A stretch of DNA of 64,000 nt from Otatea glauca (GCA_036346275.1 CM070723.1:50546743-50610742); one strand, 5' to 3'. Positions 45,772 through 57,654 are shown, numbered from the stretch's first letter. The notes: a model not told the origin generated them from the letters alone. Made by a program: numbers and translations.

Positions 45772-47358
45772 ATGGAGCTCACACCTACACTGTCCATGGC
45801 CATGGTGGCCCTGGTCACCATCTTTGTCGTCCTCGTCCTCAGCTCCGTCGTCTCCCCGCGCGGCCGCCGGAGGGCGCTGAACCTCCCGCCGGGCCCGCGG
45901 GGGTGGCCGGTGCTCGGCAGCCTCGGCGTGCTGGCGGGCGCTCTCCCGCCGCACCGCGCGCTGGCCGCGCTCGCGGCGCGCCACGGCCCGCTCATGCACC
46001 TCCGGCTCGGATCCTTCCGCGCGGTGGTCGCCTCCTCGGCCGAGACGGCGCGGCTCGTGCTCAAGACCCACGACCTCGCCTTCGCGGACCGCGCACGCAC
46101 CGCCGCTGGCGAGCACGTCTCGTACGGTTACCGCGGCGTCGTGCACACCCCGTACGGCGCCTACTGGCGCATGGCGCGCAAGCTCTGCGCCACCGAGCTC
46201 TTCTCTGCGCGCCGCGTCGACTCGTACGAGCGCATCCGCGCGCAGGAGATGCGCGCGCTCGCGCGCGGCCTCTTCGAGTGCCGCGGCCGTGCCGTCGCGG
46301 TCAGGGAGCACCTGGCGAACGCCACGCTGCGGAACATCCTCCGGATGTCGGTCGGGGAGAAGTGGTCGGGCTTCTACGCCAGCGCCGACGGCGAGGAGTT
46401 CCGGCGCACGCTGGACGAGGCGTTCGCCGTGACCGGCGCGGTCAGCAATGTCGGTGAGTGGGTCCCGTGGCTGGGGTGGCTCGACCTGCAAGGCTGCGTC
46501 CGGAGGATGAAGCGGCTGAGCAAGGTGTACGACCGGTTCCTCGAAGAGATCCTCGTCGAACACGAGAATCGGCGGCGCCGCGAGGGGGCGATCGTCGGGG
46601 CAGGCGAGTCCTCGACGAGGGACCTGGTCGACGTGCTGTTACAGCTCGCCGAGGCAGAGGACCGGCCGGAGTCGGAGGCCAGGCTCACCCGCGACGGTGT
46701 CAAGGCCTTCGTCCAGGACATCATAGCCGGCGGCACGGAGAGCTCGGCAGTGACCATGGAGTGGGCCATGTCGGAGCTCCTCCGGAGTCCGGACGCCCTC
46801 GTCGCCGCCACCGACGAGCTGGACCACGTGGTGGGCCGCGGCCGGTGGGTCACGGAGCGCGACCTACCCCGCCTCCCCTACATCGACTCCGTTGTGAAGG
46901 AGACGCTGCGGCTGCACCCGGTGGGCCCGCTTCTCGTCCCGCACCTGGCCCGGGAGGACACCGTGTTGGCCGGCTACGACGTCCCCGCCGGCGCGCGCGT
47001 GCTGGTGAACGTGTGGGCCATCGCGCGTGACCCAGCGTCGTGGCCCGACCGGCCCGAGGAGTTCCGGCCGGAGCGCTTTGCCGCGGGAACCGCCGTCGAC
47101 GTGCGCGGGCAGCACTTCGAGCTGCTGCCGTTCGGGGCCGGGCGGCGGATGTGCCCCGCGTACAACCTGGCGATGAAGGTGGTGGCGGGCAGCTTGGCGA
47201 ACCTGCTGCACGGGTTCGCGTGGCGGCTGCCGGACGGGGTCTCGCCGGAGGACGTGAGCATGGAGGAGCTGGTCGGGCTGTCCACACGCCGGAAGGTGCC
47301 GCTCGTCGCCGTCGCCGAACCCAGGCTGCCGCCCCATCTCTACGCCGCCGTCGACTGA
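45772..47358 (+). CDS. Cytochrome P450, CYP71 clan, CYP92A-like
   Basis: A single exon encodes 528 residues, typical for plant A-type P450s. An N-terminal membrane anchor (about 9-27) is followed by the hinge LPPGPRG (38-44), the C-helix WRMARK (132-137), the I-helix oxygen motif AGGTESS (319-325), the K-helix ETLR (377-380), PERF (433-436) and the haem loop FGAGRRMC with Cys461. The residue two after the Cys is Ala, not the usual Gly (CPA). The enzyme would be an ER-bound, NADPH-reductase-dependent monooxygenase. CYP92A resemblance rests on remembered sequence similarity; some relatives are annotated flavonoid 3'-monooxygenase, so the substrate is unknown. An upstream in-frame ATG at 45709 adds 21 residues before the anchor, so I start at 45772. 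No intron interrupts it. Confidence 0.92.
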   Translation: MELTPTLSMAMVALVTIFVVLVLSSVVSPRGRRRALNLPPGPRGWPVLGSLGVLAGALPPHRALAALAARHGPLMHLRLGSFRAVVASSAETARLVLKTHDLAFADRARTAAGEHVSYGYRGVVHTPYGAYWRMARKLCATELFSARRVDSYERIRAQEMRALARGLFECRGRAVAVREHLANATLRNILRMSVGEKWSGFYASADGEEFRRTLDEAFAVTGAVSNVGEWVPWLGWLDLQGCVRRMKRLSKVYDRFLEEILVEHENRRRREGAIVGAGESSTRDLVDVLLQLAEAEDRPESEARLTRDGVKAFVQDIIAGGTESSAVTMEWAMSELLRSPDALVAATDELDHVVGRGRWVTERDLPRLPYIDSVVKETLRLHPVGPLLVPHLAREDTVLAGYDVPAGARVLVNVWAIARDPASWPDRPEEFRPERFAAGTAVDVRGQHFELLPFGAGRRMCPAYNLAMKVVAGSLANLLHGFAWRLPDGVSPEDVSMEELVGLSTRRKVPLVAVAEPRLPPHLYAAVD

Positions 47359-48171
47359 CAGTAATTAATCGTCGACGTACACAGAACAGGCAAACGCATG
47401 CAACTGAAGTAGACTCACGACGCAAACTATATAAGCTAGATTAAAATCTAAATGACTACGTGTACATCGAACGTACGTAGGATCCAGTACCAGCTGTTAG
47501 AACGAGCTACCTAGCTTCTGCTATGCTCACGAACCTTATGCTTTATTACTTACTACAGTGTATATATGATGAATCGTATGTAATGTATGCAGAGACATTT
47601 TGCCATCATTTGGTAAGCATCAAAATAGAGCTCATCGAGTTAATATTAATTAAGATGTACTGAAAATTTATAAGGTGAAAGTACCTAGAGGTATAAAAAT
47701 TTAAAGGTAATTTAGTGATACCTATCAAAATGATAAAAAGTGTAATGTATGCAGGTATGTCACGATTTATTTTGTGATTAGAGAGGATTTGGGGATTTAG
47801 AGTTGGGGAGAGAAGACGTACACGACGAGTACTCGGGGAATTTTTGGATCCATCATCCATGCATCTCTCTGGTCCAGTTCTCTGTGTATCTGTCGTTCTT
47901 AAATTTTACAGCTAAACCCCTAGGGAATTACCTAATTACAACACCACACACCAAACAGTATGTGAACTGAATATTGAAATATGCATGTGAACCTCTCACT
48001 GATCAGTATAATTAAATCTTGTAGCATTTGTAGCAGTAGTTATCAGCATTAATTAATTCACAATTGCTTTTGCTTTGATACGTGGAGATCATTTTTCTCC
48101 GGCAAAGCAAGGGTCTTTTGTGATATTTTTTTAGAGATAGGTGTTATGATATTATATTACATGAATTATAA
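47359..48171. other. P450 3' UTR and intergenic DNA
   Basis: Noncoding, AT-rich. The first 200-250 bp probably serve as 3' UTR. The - strand frame at 47606-47860 has no motif. Confidence 0.45.
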
Positions 48172-48755
48172 TCCTACTATACCTGGAAGAATCCCTGGAT
48201 GGGGAGAGCATCCACGTGTTGCCGGAGCCGGCTCGGCTCGCGGCTCGGCGAGCCGAAAAATATTTATGGATAGGTCCTTTTTTATTTACGGATAGGTCCT
48301 TTTTTTACAAAAAAAAATTACAATCGGATCCTTGTCCGTAAAAAAAATTACAAATAGATCCTTCTTCCCGAAAAAGAATATATATTACGATTTGGCCCTT
48401 TATGCGTTTTTAAGGCTTGCGCTCGGGTCCTTTTCTACAGAATCAAAATTACATCTAGGTCCTTTTATGTTACGAATAGGTCCTTTTTTTCCAAAAAAAA
48501 TATATATCACACTTAAGTCCTTTATGCGTTTTTAATGCTTGCGCTCAGGTCCTTTTCCACAGAATCAAAATTACGTTTAGGTCCTTTTCAGTCAGGAAAA
48601 AAACCCGTACGGATCCTTCTTCCCGAAAAAAAACATATATTTCTTCCCGCTTTTTTTTACCATTAAGTTTAAGCCTTTTTCCCGAAAAAAAAAACTCAAC
48701 TTTCTTTTGTGGAAAGCGGCGCCTGCGGCGTGGCACGCCGCGTCCAAGATGCTAG
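48172..48755 (+). mobile_element. Mini-Helitron 1, non-autonomous
   Basis: The right end has the Helitron signature: an 8-bp hairpin GCGGCGTG-g-CACGCCGC at 48725-48741, a 10-bp gap, then CTAG at 48752-48755 followed by host T. A candidate 5' end TCCTACTATACC starts at 48172 after an A, as Helitrons insert between A and T. The interior (48265-48700) is a degenerate run of aggtcctttt / aaaaaatta words. There is no Rep/helicase coding. The 5' boundary is less sure than the 3' end. Confidence 0.65.
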
Positions 48756-49289
48756 TACTTACCTAAACAAAGCGTTCTATCCTTTACTTGAGACACAAGA
48801 ACGACACTCCTCCTACCACTGCATAAAAGGTGTAGGGGCTGCATAGTGTATACGTGCATACATTGTCTACCGGCAAGAGCAATAAAATTAAGAGACTGTC
48901 GAAACTACATCTTCCGTCTACTTCTATTTTATGTGCTTGATATTTGGCAACACGACCACTACTCCAACAATAGAAGAGTTTTTTTATATATAAAAAGAGG
49001 GGTTTTGATAAGAGAGATAGATAGAGTGGTAGGGAGAGAAGAGAGAGGAAGAAATGGGAGACCATCCGATGGAGAATTGACCAAAAGATGGTGTCGGGGC
49101 TCTGCGAGCTGTTAATTCGGGCTTTGGTCCGAATCTTCTTTGTGGGTCAGAATTCTGACGATCATTTTATTTTACCTCTCCGGTCGAGAACAGGGTGCAG
49201 TCCAGAAATAATACGACCGTAACAGCAAACATGAATTAGCTGTTGAGCTTAAGCGATCTTAGTTTTTTTTAATACGTGTAACAGGATAT
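48756..49289. other. Intergenic DNA
   Basis: No gene is supported. A purine-rich gagagaagagagagg stretch lies at about 49020-49050. Confidence 0.4.
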
Positions 49290-49710
49290 GGGCCTGTTTG
49301 GGGGTATGTATTTGAAAAAAAATTGCTTTTAGTTTGTTGGTATGTAAGCAATTGTAGTAGCGGTGTGGTTTTTCTTGTTATGTTGTTTAGCAAACTGCCT
49401 GCTGCAGCTGTAGCTTTTTGAGGGCTAACCAAAATGGAAGGTAGCAACATAGTGAAGTACATCATCATCCGAGTGGGGAGGTGACGTGGAGACGGTGAGG
49501 CGGGGTGGCAAAGGTTGGGAAGGCAGAGCGAGCGAGTTAGAAGGAGTTCAAGCGAAGCCACAACTGAAAAGCTCCTCCTCAGCAGCTGCAGCTTTTGGAG
49601 GTGCTTCTGCTGTGGCTTAGCTTTGCAGCTGCTTTGCAACCATGCTGTTTGGGGGAGCTTTTAGCCCAAAGCTGAAGCAAAGCTGAAGCACAGCTCCCCC
49701 AAACAGGCCC
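49290..49710. mobile_element. 421-bp MITE with perfect 15-bp inverted ends
   Basis: GGGCCTGTTTGGGGG at 49290-49304 is exactly mirrored by CCCCCAAACAGGCCC at 49696-49710. Inside, further complementary agctgcagctttt / aaaagctgcagct words make much of the element an inverted repeat. The flanks share tat on both sides, which could be a 3-bp duplication of the PIF/Harbinger (Tourist) type. A hAT origin cannot be excluded. No coding capacity. Confidence 0.7.
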
Positions 49711-51053
49711 TATGTATCATTAGAAGAGAAAATGTGTGAAGGAAACCGTTATTATGTGGTAGGGTATAAACCGTTGCTTTAGATTTTACATTATTCTGTG
49801 GTATTGTGGCCACGTTATCAAGCCCTGTCTCGAACGCATAAAACAGTTCAATTTCGTAGAAATCAGGAAGAAGTCCCACGTTCCAAACAGGGTCTACGCC
49901 ATTTATTTGGTGTAGACATATTACGACGATGTAGATTTATCAAGTGCAGATGGAATCTAAATTATTTTAGAGCACATGGAGGGTCCACAACCCACTAACG
50001 CTACACACATATGTGCACACCCACTATGTAAGCATGTAAGTCCCTAATTTTAGATGATTAAGTGTTTTGATAGTTAATGACGTATGTTTGTCAAGACTAA
50101 CTGTGTTTCAACGTTTTAAGATGAGTTAATAGTTAATGCTTGACTTTGGTATATTATGAGTTCTTGATATTTATGGATCCCTAAAAGGTGTAAATGATGC
50201 AAAACATGAAGATTAAGTACCTTGTGATTAGAAATGATCCAATGAGTCGAGTTTGGAGCATTTTAGTAATAGATTTTGTTTTTGCTTTGCTGTACCATTA
50301 AGAGGTTCATGACTAGTAGCTTGAGTCTGGTAAGGTTGGACAGCTAATTATGATGCTCAGTAGGTCTTTCTGGTTTATATCAAGTTAGAGGAAGTCAAGA
50401 ATGCAAGTAAGGATGCTAAAATTGGAAAGTTTGTAAAATTTTAGACTATTTGCCAGAAAATTCAGAGTTAACTCGAATAATCTGACTAGGTTAGATCATT
50501 AGCCTGACCAATTCAACAAAGAGTGTGTCAAGTGATTTTCAATGGGAGTTGGATGATCCGAGAGATTCAGAGACAACGTCGGATTAATTTTACAGAGGGC
50601 ATGTCTTTGAGGTACAATGTCGGAACAATTCTACATAGAAGTACTCAAAAGGACCCGGATAATTTGATTGAATCAGACTAAAGGTCAGATCAATTTGACA
50701 AAACCTTTGCCTAAGTTGATCTTCATGCAAGTTGAATGATCCGAGTGGGTCAGAGCATGACCCGGATTAATTTCATCAAGAAGGCGTTCTTGAGGTTTTG
50801 CACTAGTCTAAATAATTCGAGCCAAATAGATGATCCAATTGGGTCAGAAAATCCAGTTTGGGTTGGAAGATCCAAGTATGTGCAAAGGCTTTTTTTTACC
50901 GTTGGAAGCATTTAAGATGGATAATTTGAGTAGGTCTGATGATCTGACTCAAAGAGATATTTTGAAATATCTATATCTACTTGCTAGTTTCCAAGGAAGA
51001 ACTATAGATAGATTTTATAGGGTTCGAGTCTGAGCTTATGTGACTCCATCTCA
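49711..51053. mobile_element. Unassigned, probably retrotransposon-derived noncoding DNA
   Basis: Rich in repeated gatccga, gggtcag and aatttga words in the style of long grass LTRs, with aagtccctaattttagatg at 50038 resembling an LTR start. No coding domain, primer site or second LTR was found. The sequence continues right of the hAT insertion at 53757, which interrupted it. Confidence 0.35.
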
Positions 51054-51061
51054 GTCACAGT
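51054..51061. repeat. Target site duplication GTCACAGT, left copy
   Basis: GTCACAGT at 51054-51061 is repeated exactly at 53749-53756, an 8-bp duplication as made by hAT transposases. Confidence 0.93.
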
Positions 51062-53748
51062 TAGGGGTGCAATTGGATCGGATAATTTCCGACCGACCGG
51101 ATGTGTTCGGATCGGATTCGGATAATTTTTTCGGATAGTTCTCGGATTCGGTATCGGATTTGGATTCGAGAGATCACTATCCGTCAAATTGGAATATTCC
51201 GAACGTTTTCTCAGATATATCCAGTAACTGTTAATCGAATATCTGATCCTTCCTTGACTCCCCAAGAGGCCAAGACCCGAGCGATCCCGCCGTCACCCAG
51301 GCCGCCCGCCTCCCAGCGCCCTCTGCTCGCCTCGCCTCCTAGTGGCCTCCACCCGAGTCCCGCCGCCCTTTGCCAGTGCCGGTGCGGTTGCTCACCAGCC
51401 GGCACGACCTCGACGGGCTAGGCCTCGACGCTGACACGCTCCGGCTACCTGCACATCTGTTCGGTGTGTTCGACGGCCACGGCGGAGCTGAGGTATGCAG
51501 GCTTGGAATGATTAGAGGTGTTTGATTGGTTGCCGAGCACAGCCTAGCTCATGATTTGACGATTTGTTGGCTTCATGTTGTTGTCTAGGTGGCGAACTAT
51601 TGCCGGGAGAGGCTGCACGTCGTCTTGAGCAACGAGCTAAGGAAGCTCGGCAAGGATTTGGGGGAGATGAGCGTGGTGGATATGAAGGAGCACTGGGACG
51701 AGCTGTTCACTAGATGTTTCCAGAGAGTGGATGATGAGGTGTTAGGGCGAGCGAGCGGGAACATCGATGGTGTAGGAGAGTTACAATTAGAACCGGTTGC
51801 CACAGAGAACGTGGGCTCGACAGCAGTTGTCGTGGTTGTGTGCTCCTCTCATGTAGTGGTAGCCAAATGTGACGATTCATGCATCGTGCTCTGTCGCATA
51901 GCAGGAAGGAGCCCGTGGCTTTGCCAATTGATCATAAGGTAAGTAAAATTCTTTGTGAGGGTCGTGATTCGTCTTTTTGGGTTAATCTGATGGGTGCCTT
52001 GCTGTTTCAGCCTGACATGAAGGATGAGCGGGCGAGAATTGAAGCCGCGGGAGGCAAGGTCATCCAATGGAATAGTTACCGGGTGTCTGGTATACTTGCT
52101 ATGTCGTGATCAATTGGTATGCATATTGATTCATGTACTAGATATAGATTCAAGAGCATGTAGGTTCCTGTTAAATGAATCGTGTGATAAACTCTACCAT
52201 GCTTAAGGGTATACTTTTGAATTGGAAATGGTAGTCATATCGAGATGAGAGCATGCTGTGAAGCTATGCTGCATGATGTAAAATTACTTGATCTAGTGCA
52301 ATAGAGCTCCCATAGTAGTTCTACAATCATTTTTGGCCTATTGTTGCCTTGTTTTGAGATCTGGAGAAGTAGCAGGGCTGAAGGAATTATTTTTCGCTCT
52401 ATGTGACATCTTATGATTTATGCAATCTGAAGTCCCCAAACTCTGGTGTGTTGCCACAGAGTTTGGCATTTGAAATAGTATCTCAAAACCAAATGGCGCA
52501 TAATTTTGATATTGACCTAGGCCGATTTTCCTCCGGTCATTTCGCCCATAGACCTTGTATTATGCTGGAGTTTTGTTACTTAGGTGTTTTATTTGGGTAG
52601 ATGCTATACTCCATGTGTTGTCTATCCTATAAGATGAGATATTTTTCATGTGCTGTTGTTTTTTTCTATGTTATATGTTCTTGCATACTAAAAAAGTAAT
52701 GCCCACTTGAAAATATCAGCAATTTGGGTTCTACATCTTGTTTCCTTCAGAGATATGTTAGGACTCAAAAACTCTTCTGCAATCACGTTCCGATTTGACT
52801 ACCTTGATATTGCCACTGATCTTGCCGATGAACTTGCAAAAATGAGGTTAAATGTATCTCTATGATAGAATTGAGTATGCAAATGTGATTAAGAAAAGAA
52901 GTTACCTGCCAAAGTTGAAAATCCATCTTTTATCGAAGCAACAAAGGTACCTTATGTCATGTTCATGCAAGTGGCACTTGTAGCTTCGACCATGGCTAAT
53001 GTTGGGTCTTAGTTGGATCTATTCACCTCTTGCGCCATTCAAATCAGTTACACTTGTGTTAAACACTTGGACAACATTGTTCCTCCAATTTCACCTGAAA
53101 ATTTAGTTGAACCAGCAACAGTTCAGCTGACTTCTCTGTGCATTGGATAGCATTTGTCCAAATCTATTACAACTTGTGCTAACTTGAACTAGGAATTACT
53201 GATGTTGCAGGTGACCGATATTTGAAGCCATTTGTCATTTCAAAACCAGAAGTTATAGTTATTCCTCGGGCAAAAGATGATGAATGCCTCATTTTGGCAA
53301 GTGATGGGTTGTGGGACATCGTGTCAAATGAAGAGGCGTGCAAAGTTGCACGTCGACAGATTCAGTTGTGGCACAAGAATAACGGTGTTACACCGTCATT
53401 GTCTGATGAAGGTGGTGAATCCACCTATCCTGCCACGGAAGCAGCTGCTGATTCTCGCGAGGCTCGCTCAGAAGGAAGGAAGTGAGGACAATATCACTGA
53501 TATTGTGGTCGACATGAAACCGCGAAAGAAGTATTATATGTTTGCTTTATACGGTATCTGTTTTCGCGCGTTATCCGACAAAAATTATTCGATTCCGTTC
53601 CGTATTCGATTTGAATTCGTGACCGATATTATCCGCGCCGTATTCGTATCAGGTACTATCCGAAACCGATTCCGAATCCAACAAGAAAATATGGTTTAGG
53701 ATATGAAAAGAGCGATATCCGATCGAATATGAGCCGATTGCACCCCTA
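51062..53748. mobile_element. Pack-type hAT element, 2,687 bp, with captured PP2C gene
   Basis: The ends TAGGGGTGCAATTGG (51062) and CCGATTGCACCCCTA (ending 53748) are imperfect inverted repeats of the hAT type, bracketed by identical 8-bp duplications. The outer 190 bp on each side are rich in tcggat/atccga words, the likely transposase-binding region. There is no transposase. Between them lies most of a clade A protein phosphatase 2C gene with introns, so host genomic DNA was captured. Confidence 0.92.
51373..53534 (+). pseudogene. Captured clade A protein phosphatase 2C (ABI1/HAB1 type) pseudogene
   Basis: Four exons keep GT-AG borders: about 51373-51493, 51589-51938, 52011-52116 and 53211-53534. 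They encode RLLTSRHDLDGLGL, the metal-binding FGVFDGHGGAE, VANYCRERL, GSTAVVVVVCSSHVVVAKC, RIEAAGGKVIQW, RVSGILAMS, DRYLKPFVISKPEV, LASDGLWDIVSNEEACKVARRQI and SEDNIT. This set matches the C-terminal catalytic domain of ABA-signalling PP2Cs. Lesions: a frameshift near 51900 after IVLCR, a TGA at 52107-52109 in place of Arg in AMSRSIG, and another frameshift near 53455. The N-terminal part of the gene is absent. The parent gene must lie elsewhere in the genome. Confidence 0.88.
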
Positions 53749-53756
53749 GTCACAGT

Positions 53757-54612
53757 ATTCATCATATTAAAAAGTTTAAAGATGCTATGATGTTCGGAAT
53801 GAAGATTCTAAGTATCTCAGAGAGTATATTTGGACTAGGTTGTACATCACTCCTAATTGCTTGACTTTAAGTGAACTATTTAGGCTGATTACTTCTTGAA
53901 GATCGGTGTCTCTGAGATGTCTTAGATGCGTTGACTCGGTGACTTTCTTTGGCGGAGCTTGTAAACGACTGACACCGCCCACCTTGTACCCACTAGTGAG
54001 ATGAGAAGAGGATGCCCCAGGATGAATCAAGAAAGTTATCTCCTGTCACCAACATTAGCATAAAAAAAATTTCTCGATGACGACTTAAGATAGAGGGTGG
54101 CATCAACTGGCTTGGGCCGCTTGGCAGGCTCCTATGGCCTTGATGGCCTCTGCAATGAAGGTTGAAGGCATCCAAGGCCAAGATATAACTTCTTGGATGA
54201 CATCAAGCCGCTGCATGTGCAGCCAACCTCGAAGATGAAACTTTTGGGGAAATTGTGGTAGATGGGAAGGATATCGAGACGCAAGGTGATAAATAGCCCT
54301 TCCGCATGGGTAGAGGTGCTAACTGGGGGGGGGGGGAGGAGGGCACCTTGCTTCGCGACGCCGGAGAGGAGACAAGCTAGTAGAGAGGCGAGGCCTCCAT
54401 GGTGATGGACAGCGGCGAGCAAGACCTCCCACATTGCAAAAGCAAAACAAGAAATTAGCTAGCTAATCTATAGGGTGGGACCTCCCCCCGCTCACAGTGG
54501 GTAAGGCGCCGGTGAGAGTTTAGGATCTGAGGAGGGAGAAGAAAACCATAGCTAGGAGGAGAGGATGAACTGGGAGAGGTACACACTTAAGCTGTGCTTT
54601 CCAATCAATGTA
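53757..54612. other. Noncoding DNA right of the hAT element
   Basis: The first part continues the unassigned repeat of 49.7-51.05 kb. A ggggggggggg run is near 54327. Frames on the - strand (54434-54132, 54181-53993) have no motif I recognise, so I do not call a gene. Confidence 0.4.
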
Positions 54613-54868
54613 CTCTCTTCAGCCACAAATCATTTCAGACATAGATATAGTCAAAATTTTAAAACTTTGACTATTAATATCTTTTTAAATATTTTAATTA
54701 GAAACATGAAAATTATATACGAAGATTTGTCTCGAAAAATATATTTATAATATTATAATTTTATTAGGTTTTATAAACATATTATAATAAAATTTAGTGG
54801 TCAAAGCTGTACTTTGAAGACCATACATATCCATGTCAAAAACTTTAACTATTTATAAGGGTTGAGAG
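54613..54868. mobile_element. Stowaway-like MITE
   Basis: Bounded by TA at 54611-54612 and 54869-54870. The left end ctctcttcagcc...catttcagacatag and the right end (reverse) ctctcaacccttataaatag are imperfect inverted repeats. The AT-rich core with gtcaaa...tttgac words is typical of grass Stowaway elements. Confidence 0.6.
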
Positions 54869-54870
54869 TA

Positions 54871-56514
54871 GTTAATTCGTTTGACAAACTAGCAAAGAAA
54901 CGTACGTTTTTAGGGCTAGATAGAAGATTTCTAAATATATACTTCTTCTATACGTCCTCTGAGAATTCTTTTACCGCACTAATTCTTTTCTTAAAACATT
55001 TGACTTCACTACTAAATCGTTCACGAATTGGTTGCGGCCTTAACAAAGCACGAACCACGTGATCGAGTGCGACCATCCACCGAGCGGACGATCTCCTCGA
55101 CATTAATAAAATCAACAACGATTAAACCGAGCCGATGGTATTAATTAATTTCTCCCGGGCAGTAATTAATTGCACGTTCTGAGAATACCGTACGTGTATA
55201 TAGTACACGTCCTTCACATTTGTTAGTTAGTTAACCTTAATACATTATCAGCGTGGTTCCCGCATGCTCAAGTGCATGCCCTGGTCAATTGTATACCCTT
55301 CTATGAATAGATGGCGTTTTAATATTTTACGATTGAACCAAGACGAGTGTATAAAGTCCAAATTACTTTTTTATTAGATCACTTATTATTATTGGATAAT
55401 GTGTATTACTTAGTTCATAGCATTAAATGATCTTAGAAATAGCCAAAAGGGAGGAGTATATAAGAAAAAGAGGGTGAAAAGTCATATCAAAATTATAGAA
55501 TGACATGTATTTAGAAACAAAATTTAAAAGTTAAAATAGCGTATATTCATAAACGAAAAGAATATATCATTGTCATGATTGGTTCAATGAAGCCGCACAA
55601 GTGCATAAAACCAACCATATATTCAGGTATGTATATATATATATGTTTGCTATTATATATGGGTTTATTTATGGCAGGATTCAGGAGCAGTTCGCCTCTT
55701 GTTTACAGACGGACGCGAACACTCAACTAAACTGTAGCGAGATCGGTTCATCGATCAACATCTTAGCTGGGCAGTTCGCAAATGCACATCAAAAATAGGC
55801 TACATGCATATGATTCCAGTACGAAAATGAGAATCGTACGTTCGGCCTTTCACCTACTGCGTCTACAAAGGGAACGGCTAAAACCTTTCTTAAAAGTTAC
55901 AAGTTCAGAACCTCTAAATTCCAACACATATTTATGCATGATTCATACGTACGTTGCGTGCTCTCAAAAAAAAAAATACATACTTTGCAAATGGGAGCAC
56001 TTGAAGAATGATTGTGGAAGGCTGGCTTAACTGAACAGCTGATCAAGAGTCATGTGGGATGGGTTCCTGTAATTTAAGTAGCCTTTCATGGACCGTTGAA
56101 TAAAAAACGACGATATAGATCTTTTAAAAATATTGTAAAAATAATGTACTGATTTTTTTAGTGTAACGACAAGTTGCAATCCCGGTTTCCAATGTAGAGG
56201 AATCCTTTGCCTTCATATGGCATATGCCCTGGTTCCAACTTCTCACCCTCTTTTGCCATCGTGTACGAAAGTTATACGAGTACAAAACGTACAGCCTACA
56301 TCATGTACCGAATGGTCAAATGCCAATACGACAGAATGCTCTTACGAAAGAACAAAAGCAAGGTCAAAAGGCACAGACACAACTAAAAAAAACACAAGTG
56401 GCAAAAAGGACAAAAGCTAAAAAAAGCACCAAGAATTTGACCAAAAGTTTCTTGCGTCACACTTGGGCTCGCACAAGACCGTGCCACGCAAAGGGATACC
56501 AGTACACAGTGCGC
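54871..56514. other. Intergenic DNA, no gene supported
   Basis: AT-rich with short frames lacking motifs. A (ta)n-like run lies at 55630-55645. Some stretches (55590-56030) could be relics, but nothing is identifiable. Confidence 0.4.
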
Positions 56515-57307
56515 GTCGTGCCGTATTGAGCCGGTTCGGCACAGATTTATCGTGGTTCGTATCTGAATCGTGCCAGGTCGAAATGGCCCGTTGTGTCTGT
56601 CGTGCCAGCCCGGCTCGTCTTTGGTGAGCTCAAGTACGGTTCATTTGCGTTTCGTGTCTGTTTCGTGCCGTGCCGTGCCGGCCCAGACCCGACCCATTTG
56701 CACTATAGCAACAAGAGGAAAGGAGCCGGAGACTCATAGAGTTGAGGCAGTAGACGTAAATATTATGAGAAAAAGAACTACCATTTATTTATTTTTGAAC
56801 AGTTACATAAAGCGAGGGGTGTGCTGAATATAGGTGAGAGAGGAGGCAATATGCGAGAAAGAGAGTGAGCGAGGCAGGCGAGAGAGATTGAAAGGGAGAT
56901 TAAGAGAGACAGATAAGAGAGAGAGCTGAGAGGGATCGAGAGAGACGAGCGAGAGAGAGCAGTTTTTTACATCATCTCTCAATCTCTCTCAGCTCTCTCT
57001 CCCCTCTTGCCCATTTCTCTCAGGTATTGGCGATAGGGGTTGCGTTTACGACGCTCTTGCTCTGTGAGTCGGTGATCTTCATGTTGGGCTTCTTTATCAT
57101 ACTCTGGGTCATCAGGCCAGGTACAACCCATTCTACAGTGTCGTGCCAGATTATACCGCCCATCGTGCCCAGTTCTCGAGCCCGGCATGGCCCGTGCTAC
57201 AGTGTCGTGCCGGTCCGGCACAGACTACTTCGTGCCGGGTTGGACTTTGGATCGGGCCGTCGTGCCTCGGGCCGGCCCAAAAGAGCCCGGTCCAAGTGCC
57301 CACCTCT
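56515..57307. mobile_element. Transposon-like region rich in cgtgcc words, with a GA-repeat core
   Basis: Clusters of cgtgcc, ccggccc and gggccg at 56515-56700 and 57130-57290 surround a (GA)n-rich core at about 56834-57002. The right end, read in reverse, is TAGAGGTGGGCACTTGGACC, resembling hAT-type termini of TAGRGGTG form. No matching left terminus or duplication was found. Confidence 0.4.
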
Positions 57308-57654
57308 AGATGCCAGTATGCCACCAACCTGCCCCGCAAAAACGAGAAGTTCTTTACTGGACTATTGGCTGTTTTTTTTTCGGAACATAGCTCTTGTCAC
57401 GACCAATTTATGAATCTAGTCTTCTGTAGTCAAAATTCTATGGACAACAAGCGCGGAATTTTTTTCTCGCTCTCGAGCTACGCGGGAATATAAAACTAGG
57501 GGCCAACGAGCGCTGTTTTTTTTCATTTTTTTCGCAGCCAATGACTGTTGGAATCAGCAACGATGCATTTATTTTCCTTTTATTTCAGCGGCAAGCGACC
57601 ATTGGATTCTAGCCTGGACGGGACAGTGAGGCCTGGTCCGCTGAGTGTAATCAG
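57308..57654. other. Intergenic DNA
   Basis: No gene seen. Confidence 0.4.

Noticed and set aside
45700..46563. Long - strand frames opposite the P450 gene, and + strand frame 45636-46457
   Set aside because: Shadows of GC-rich P450 codons; they show no motifs while the P450 frame carries every family signature.
53993..54434. Possible small genes on the - strand
   Set aside because: No recognisable motif, no splice pattern, and surrounding sequence is repeat-like.
56217..56529. Overlapping + strand frames of 67 and 101 codons
   Set aside because: Lys/Thr/Gln-rich translation from an A-rich stretch; no homology signal.
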